A stretch of 64,000 nt of DNA from Lithospermum erythrorhizon (taxonomy: Eukaryota; Streptophyta; Magnoliopsida; Boraginales; Boraginaceae), in NCBI GenBank assembly GCA_019722365.1, contig JADFUC010000844.1, forward strand, positions 124,001 to 188,000, in the 5' to 3' direction. Every line of letters begins with the position of its first letter. Within the stretch, counting starts at the first letter, position 1. Of the stretch, positions 57,480 to 64,000 are shown one piece after another. A program made the translations under genes and the position numbers. The notes below the pieces were generated by a model. The model did not search any database. It was given only the letters and a program-made list of their open reading frames with translations, and was not told the DNA's origin.

Positions 57480-58552
57480 GACAAAATCTAAGCTTATCTG
57501 CATCAAGTAGTGACCATTGGTTGTGGCATAGAAGGATGGGACACATAAGCGTATCCACCGTTTCAAAGGTTTTTCCACCAGCGATCCACGGTAAGGACTT
57601 CAAAGATAAGTTTTGTTAAAGATCAAGTGTGTAGAGGATGTCAATTGGGAAAGAAAACTTGGTCTACCTTCAATCCAAAAATGAAGTTTCCACCACTCGA
57701 GTTCTAGAACCATTACACAAGGATCTATTCGGTCCAGTAAATATTGCAACCCCAAAAGGAAAGAAGTATACCTTTGTTGTGGTGGATGACTATTCAAGGT
57801 TCTGGGTTTCTTCTTAATTCATAAGGATGAAACTTTTCGGGAGGAATTTGAAGATGTGTCAACGAGTTCGGAATGAACAGAGAAGTCAAGATATCAAGAT
57901 CGGGAGTGACCGAGGGAATAGAATTTTTTGGAGAATTTAAAGAGTTTTGCAACAACCATGGAATCAAACATGAGTTATCTGTAGCTAGAACACCTCAGTA
58001 GAATGGAGGAACAGAACACTATAAGAAATGGGAAGATCCATGTTGAATCAAATGGGCCTTCCACAAAGTTTTTGGGGAGAAGCTGTGAATACTGCTTTCC
58101 ACGTATCAAATCGTGTCCTAATCAGACCTATACTTGGAAAAACACCATATCACATTATGTTCAATAAAACTCCTAACATTTCATATTTTAGAGTCTTTGG
58201 ATCACGAGTTTTTATTTTGAATCGAAGAAAAGGGAAATTTGAACCAAGATCGATAAAGTTGTTGGTGGAGCTACTTTAGTGTGAGCGAGCATACAAAGTT
58301 TTCAACAAGAGAACCCGCAAAGTCGTTGAATCCATAAATGTTATATGTGATGAAAAAAAAATTGTGAAACCTCCAGATGACGATGAAGAGGTCCTTCAGA
58401 TAACTCAAGATACAAGTAGCTCAGATCAAACTCAAGAGGAACCAAAAGAATCCAACTTAGGCCCAAAACACAGGCTTACCGATCGTCTCATCCATTTGGA
58501 TATAGTAATTGGAAGTGTTAATGATGGACTCAAAACAAGAGCTCAAGCTTGA
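57480..58552 (+). pseudogene. Copia GAG-pre-integrase and integrase, frameshifted
   Basis: SSSDHWLWHRRMGHIS (about 57505-57555) is the H-R-x-G-H zinc-binding block ahead of integrase. LEPLHKDLFGPVNIATPKGK followed by VVVDDYSRFWV (57705-57810) is the start of the core with its first catalytic Asp. NGGTEH at about 58001-58020 carries the expected Glu region. The longest open piece, 58028-58279, reads MGRSMLNQMGLPQSFWGEAV then FNKTPNISYFRVFGSRVFIL, the end of integrase. Confidence 0.8.
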
Positions 58553-58559
58553 GTAGAAG

Positions 58560-59985
58560 CAATGGCAAATCGACATTCATTTCACTATTGAACTAAAGAA
58601 TATCGGGAAGCACTTGAAGATACATAATGGATAAATTCGATGTATTTAGAGCTGCTCGATTTAGAAAGAAACAATGTTTGGGATCTTATTCGAACCGTCA
58701 AACTATCGTGTGGTTGGCACAAAGTGGGTTTCGAGACAAGCTCGGTAAAACGGTAGCATTCCGAGCAACAAGTCTAGACTTGTAGGGCCGGATTTACTCA
58801 AATTGAAGGGTGGACTTTGATAGAGGCAGATTCTGCGCCCGTCGCAAGAATGGAATCTATCAGATTCGCGCGAAAATTTGCGTCGTTCATGGATTCAAGA
58901 TTGTATGAATGGATGTGAAAACTGCAAATGGGGAACTACAAAAGAGGTGTATGTTGAACAACCACGGGATTTGAAAGATCCGTCATCACGACCCATGTGT
59001 ACAAACTTAAAAAGTCTATAACAGTGCGATGACTCCACGAGCATGGAGGTATGAAACATGAAGGCTACTCGGTTAAAGAATGACTACAAGCGAGGGAAGT
59101 ATTGATACTACTTTTTCACTAAATGTCGTAAGTCATGATATTATTGATGAACCAAATGTGTGTTGATGATAATATATTCGGTGCGACTAATGATTATCTT
59201 TGTAAAATTTTCAAATATCTTGACTTAAGTTTGAAATGATATGATGGAGGAGTTATCATTTTTCTTGGGGTTCTAGTGGTAAGCTGCACATGAGGATTTA
59301 CTCTGTCAAGAAACAATACACTAAGAGCTATTAAAGAGGTTCAACATAGAAACTTTCAAGGAGATAAGCAACTGTATAGGCATAGAAGATGTGCTTAAAT
59401 AAGATGATGCTTACGAGGAAGAGGATTAATTGAAAGCTTTAGCTAAAGATGATTGGGAGTCTGTATATGCTACGGCCGATGGAGCCAGGATATTATGTTT
59501 GTTATGGGTGTGTGTACAAGATTTCAAGTATGCCCAAAAGAATCACACTTAGGCTGCCGGTTAGGAGGATTTTGAGATACACCGAGGGAGACTCTCGGCG
59601 GGATTATGGTTCTCTATAGGAAACTTCGGCCAAGCGTTGGTTATTGAGATGTTGTTCACCGGAGGATGTAAACATCACGGGGAAAAGTACAAGTGGAGGT
59701 GCCACTTTCTAAGTACGCCCTTATATCCACGGGTAGCAAGAGTAGAGTACAATAGCTCTTTCAGAGCAGCAATCAAGAGTATGTATCGGCTTTAACATGT
59801 TGTTCTCTACTTACGTGGATCAAAAGCGAGCCACATTGGAGTTAAATATCACAAGTGAAAAGGTTCCTATATAAAATGAGGCAGCCGGGCGCAATTTGCC
59901 TCTCAAAGAGAATCATATTCTTCACTTTAGAAATAAAAGCATAGCAGAGATAAGACACCATTTTTCGAGAGATCATGTTCAAAGA
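58560..59985 (+). pseudogene. Copia reverse transcriptase and RNase H, heavily frameshifted
   Basis: Blocks in order: ARRKNGIYQI and VHGFKIV with MDVK (58850-58915), VDDNIFGATN (59160-59195, the catalytic V-D-D-x-x-F-G), FLGVLV, CPKESHLRLPV then RILRYTEG (59530-59585), STSGG (59687) and, near 59910-59980, the FTLEIK... RDH/ VELDIIPTKF-like end. Frames change every few dozen codons. No functional polyprotein is possible as read. Confidence 0.8.
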
Positions 59986-61026
59986 AGATGTGGAACTTGA
60001 CATTATTCCCACTAAGTTCTAAAGCTTCTTTGTTTTCACAAAATCTTTGGCAAGAAAGGTTTGAGTTCATTAGAGGAATTGAGGAATCATCTCTCCTTCG
60101 TCCACGTAACGTTGGTAACCTTCTTTTTGTTGCCTTCACGTTTATTTTTTTGCTTTGATAGTGTGTAGTTCAATTTACGTGGTAATGATGTTTTCTTTGA
60201 ATATGTACTGGTACATTATGCAGAGTGCATTGCTTTGCAGATGGGCGGAATGTTTATTGCTTGTATTGCATGACTTGGTTGTGGAAAGTGTAGGGCTTGG
60301 TACATGAGGGTAAGAAAAGTTTTTTGATGATATGATAGAGTACGTGGTTAAGAATGCTTGAGGCATTCTCTCTGTTTCCTTTTTGTATGGACAAAGGGAG
60401 AGTTAAGTTATTTTGATTAATTGTTGTTATTTTTTGAACTGCTTAGAATATGTTGGCTTGCTGGCCTATTTGATTTCTTTGCAGGGTTTTGTTTATCTAA
60501 TGGTTTGAGAGTGATGCAGCAGTCTCGGTCCAGTGATGTTTATAGGGGAAGTATGTGAATGCTTAAGGGATTCTCTTGAAGTTTGGCTAACATTGCTTAT
60601 AGGTTGTGCTTGGTTGCACATATTCGATAAGTGTGTGATTAGGATTGTCGTATCCTAATGCTTAAGTTGTATTTGGTTATCTGTTGGTTTCTTGAGGGAA
60701 GTTTGTGAAGGATATCGGTTTCCTCTCGTCATTTGAAGTGTTCACAATTGTTGCAAAGATGCTTAGGCAATGAGTGCTTGGGTTGAGGGGGCAGCAGTTT
60801 GAATCGACAAGTATCACGGGTAGTGTGCATGAGTGCACTTGACTCATTTTGGTTAAACTTGATTATAGCTTTGTCTTGATTATTAGTTGTTGGAAGTAGC
60901 AAACCTGGTGCTTGACTTGAGGGAGAGCTTAGGCTCACTCATATGTAGTCTCACCAAGTTTAACTTCCTAGATGTGCTAATGATCATTATCCGATGAAGT
61001 TTTACATTCCATACAAAAAGGGAGTT
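59986..61026 (+). other. Post-pol spacer of the copia element
   Basis: About 1 kb between the RNase H end and the 3' LTR with no frame above 70 codons. Rich in T/G on the plus strand. Sireviruses often carry an extra, sometimes envelope-like, frame here; none is seen. Confidence 0.5.
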
Positions 61027-61803
61027 TGTTGACATATTTGGTAATTTAAACACGGCAAAAATATCAAGACAAATATACGTGGTGAGTTAATGCACGAGGC
61101 ATTAATTGAAGGATCAATCAAGGATCGTGTGATTAATATAATCAGTCCTTAATGAGGATATAAAAGCTTGGTCTAGGCTACATTTTGGCCGAGTCAATGG
61201 AGGAGTTAATAGGTGGATGGAGTAACTATGGAAATCATCTTATGAATGGATGCAATCATGGTGATAGCGTGATTTTAAGAAGCAATCAATCACGAGATTG
61301 ATTGTTAGTTAGTACCAAAGGAAGAGATTTTTGAGGGCGGCTTATGGTATCTCAACTGGCCATTGAAGATTGCAAGTAAGAGTTGCTAATTGGCAATCAA
61401 GAGTTGTCACGATTGATCAATCTTGCGTGATCAATGGTGGCTCACGTAGCTAGCCGTTGGAGGATCTGATATAAATTGAGAGTTTACTCTAGTTTATAGC
61501 ATCCCGGTTGTTCTAGTGATTATGTGTGTATTTGGGAGAAAAAATTAGAGTGATTCTTGTTGAAGCAATATTATGCTTGAAGTCTAAGTAGTTTGCTTAG
61601 ATACTAGATTAATTGCTTGTACTCACACTGAGGCGAGATGCACATATAGTGGAACACGGTGGAGTCACGAGGTGACAGCCCAAAGGCAGGACATCAGCTT
61701 GACTGACACAGTATAAAAACTCCTTTTTGTGTCGTTTACCTTCTATATTGCCTTTACTTAAGTTAACTCTTTGTTACTGGGTATAGTAACACTTGGGACA
61801 TCA
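61027..61803 (+). repeat. 3' LTR of the large copia element
   Basis: 777 bases from tgttgacata to gggacatca. Preceded by the polypurine-like aaaaagggagtt. Confidence 0.85.
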
Positions 61804-63694
61804 GTAACTTTTAGCTGGGTAACGTTTATAGAACAATATAAAGAATAATGTGAAAATATTATTTAGTCCAATTATGTAGTAATTGGTACTTGTACCTCAA
61901 TTGGATGGGACAATTGTGTTTGGACTATACTAAATAATGAGATAGTCTTAAAAGACAAGAGAAACTAAGGTATTACTAGGAAATGAAAATATTCATTCGT
62001 GTATACCTATGAGGAAATTTATATCCAAGAGTATCGTAGATGCATATCACGGCAATTTGGATGTTAAATTTTTAACATGAGACTATTCTTGTGATTCAAA
62101 TAATCTTGTTTTGAGAAATGAGATGGTGGTATCACCGAAATGAGATGATGCTCATGGAGATTATACTGGTTAGGGTCAAATCTAACTCTACAAAATAATG
62201 ACATGTTGGTGTCATATATGATATGATATTTGTAAGATTCAGTCGAGATGAACACTTGCAAATAATTGGAAATGAGTAATGTCCTAGTGCACTCTCATTG
62301 AATCATGGTATATTATTTAGACAGTAGTAGACAAAAGAAATTAGGTATTATAGTAAAAGTGTTGTAGCCCGCAATTATTGCTTATATTTTTTTTTTGTTC
62401 TCACGAGGCGAGGAGCATGTTTTATTGGAAATGTATTATAAAATACAAAATACCATGATGCAACTAATCTTGGTGTAGTACTCAAATTTTGACGAGATGC
62501 GATCAAGCCCGATAACATGTGGATCCACAAAAGAAGAAATTGTAACCAAGAGTGAGTTAGAGGAATGGGATAAGCCACAGTAAAAGTGCTCGTGAGGAAC
62601 CTACCTAGTTATTTGGAATCCCAAGATCTAGGTTTCAAGGGACAACAAACTTGTGTAGAGCTTAGTGAATCATTGGCAGGGGATAAACCCACACACACAT
62701 TCCTCAAATTTAAAACAGTGATACCGTAGGTTAAAAGGTTAAGCGTTACATGCTTTTATTTGACTCTCGGGAAGAAGTGTTGGAAGATCCAAGCTGAGTA
62801 ATGCGGGTTTACTCTTAAATAATGAGAAGTCACCTATGTGAGTTGAAGTAAGGGACCGCTTCAGAAGAGAAATGTTTGAAGGGCACATTTCTTTTGGAGA
62901 GAAACTACGAGAACAAAAGCGTGTCCATGGCCTAACCAGACACGATAGTGAGAACAACTTGGAAGTAGAAGGTTGATCATGACACATTGTGAGAAGTATG
63001 TCATCATGCACTACCAAAACTGATTAGTTCTAGAACATCAGCGTCTACTATGTATGTTGGTGGATGTAAACATATGGCACACAAGGGAAGGTTCCACGGC
63101 CATCGCACCTACCTATCCTATCCCCGGGAAGTGATGGATTTGTGCTATCACCTTTATCAGAATTAAAACCTTTTTACAAAATTTGTATTCATGTGAGGGA
63201 TGTTGGATGTTGAATGCAAATTTTGATTAAATGTAGAGATGTTTGGAAAATTATTGGTATATGATTTAATAGTTGGACTACAAAATTATCACGAGGATTG
63301 TCTAATTTATATGATTTAATATTTGAATGCAAAATTAGCATCACGGTTGTATAATTTATACGTGTATATTGTGTTTTGTATACGTAAGTACAATAATTTC
63401 GAATTCTAAGATCGAATGTAGTGAGATATACGACCGATTATACGAATATCCATTGTGATAGCAGGGCGATTCATACAATATTTTAGTTAGTTGGAATTTT
63501 ATTATTGTACATATATATCATTGTATTGTGATGAAGCATTCAATTATTGTATTGTAACTTCTATTGTATTAAATATCATTAGTGTGAATTATGGCGTTAG
63601 TTTTGATTATTAGTAATTTTGAATACTATTAAATGTATCCTAATGGCATGGGAGTTACAAACTTTTTCATTAACACATGAAATTTGTTATAAAT
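61804..63694. other. Region between the copia element and repeat X, no gene seen
   Basis: Contains a perfect 10-bp inverted repeat (attatttagt at 61858-61867 and actaaataat at 61929-61938) spanning an 81-base hairpin-like segment. It also contains a stretch at 62570-62700 (gaggaacctacctagt, gatctaggtttcaa, ggacaacaaac) that reads like non-coding retroelement DNA. A 92-codon minus-strand frame (63017-62739) has no recognisable domain. Confidence 0.35.
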
Positions 63695-64000
63695 TGTGAC
63701 ATCCTCCAACTTTCCAAGAGAGGAAAAAAAATGGAAAAAGTATAAGAGTTTTTAGTTTTATTTTGTGAGTAATTTGGTACTTATTTTATGGTGATAGTAC
63801 AAGCTCTGGAATTGTTAGTGAGGGTTAAAAAGTACTTCAAAGGCCACACTTATACCATTTTATCTTTAGAGGCAAACACTTTTGGTGAATTTCTAAGTGC
63901 GAAGAAGGGAGTAAGGGCGAATTTGCTTTAAGGAAAGTGTCGGACAAGACTTGGTCTGGTATTTTTACTTGTTTTAAAATTAATTTTATGTTTTACTACA
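63695..64000 (+). repeat. Uninterrupted copy of repeat X, possible LTR start
   Basis: Begins tgtgacatcctcc, an LTR-like opening, and runs to the window end. Matches 49448-49553 and then 52470-52680 continuously, so it represents the same repeat without the copia insertion. If X is an LTR, its partner element would span from about 49.4 kb to beyond the window. Confidence 0.65.

Larger units (their letters stand above)
55377..61803 (+). mobile_element. Ty1/copia LTR retrotransposon (Sirevirus-like), degraded
   Basis: LTRs of about 770 bases (55377-56148 and 61027-61803) begin tgttgaca. They share gtgagttaatgcacgaggca, ttaattgaaggatcaatcaa, tggtatctcaact, gtctaagtagtttgcttag, tgcacatatagtgga and ggtatagtaacacttgg. 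Right after LTR 1 a diverged primer site (gtgagtatcgagg) is visible, and aaaaagggagt precedes LTR 2. gag, zinc knuckle, integrase, reverse transcriptase and RNase H follow in copia order on the plus strand, all with frameshifts. About 1 kb without domains separates RNase H from the 3' LTR, as in Sireviruses. Flanking duplication not identified. Confidence 0.9.

Noticed and set aside
63008..63030. cactaccaaaact as a CACTA left end
   Set aside because: Sequence inside does not show subterminal repeats, and no matching opposite end with the same 3-bp flank is visible.

Overview
This window looks like a gene-poor, AT-rich stretch of flowering-plant nuclear DNA, most likely a eudicot. The evidence is spliced genes with plant-type proteins, Stowaway MITEs, plant SINE remnants, a Mutator-like element, a CACTA terminus, Cassandra-like 5S-bearing repeats, and Ty1/copia and Ty3/gypsy LTR retrotransposons. 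I see no bacterial operons, CRISPR arrays or convincing tRNA genes. The species cannot be named from the sequence alone.

Three host loci are recognisable, all in the left third. (1) At 3713-8750 (+) is a protein phosphatase 2A B' (B56) regulatory-subunit gene of the usual two-exon plant layout. Its first exon is almost complete. The end of exon 1 and the second half of exon 2 carry frameshifts and stops, and the intron holds a tandemly duplicated SINE-like block. (2) At 16590-17306 (+) is an intact single-exon, membrane-anchored SAM-dependent methyltransferase-like gene. (3) At 20003-22682 (-) is an intact five-exon C3HC4 RING-finger E3 ligase gene of the AIRP2-like family. Its upstream region carries four 113-bp tandem repeats in an A-B-A-B order, and its first intron holds a stray copy of the exon-1 splice-donor region.

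The rest is repeats and mobile DNA. From left to right: degenerate tandem repeats (1-1160); a 627-bp insert flanked by 12-bp direct repeats (1739-2365); a 4.4-kb Mutator-like element with a perfect 9-bp target-site duplication, long inverted ends, transposase remnants and a GRF-zinc-finger exon (10855-15256); two Stowaway-type MITEs; an array of palindromic GAGTA..TACTC motifs (25110-25830); a 9.6-kb minus-strand Ty3/gypsy element (27100-36696); a 7.2-kb non-coding LTR element with internal hairpin-bearing repeats (40224-47432) that contains a nested Cassandra-like TRIM (46058-46815); a CACTA-type right end (to 49443); a short Ty1/copia derivative with only gag remnants (49554-52469), inserted into a repeat whose uninterrupted copy starts near 63695; and a 6.4-kb Ty1/copia element with degraded gag-pol (55377-61803).

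The elements' coding regions and LTR pairs are disrupted mostly by small insertions and deletions, as are the 3' parts of the PP2A gene. The RING and methyltransferase genes are clean. Real decay and uncorrected long-read consensus errors in repeats are both possible, and I could not tell them apart. I found no evidence for a wholly new multi-gene system. The most interesting structures are the promoter-proximal dimeric repeat, the exon-donor duplication, the GRF exon inside the MULE, the palindrome array and the Cassandra nested in a hairpin-rich non-coding element.
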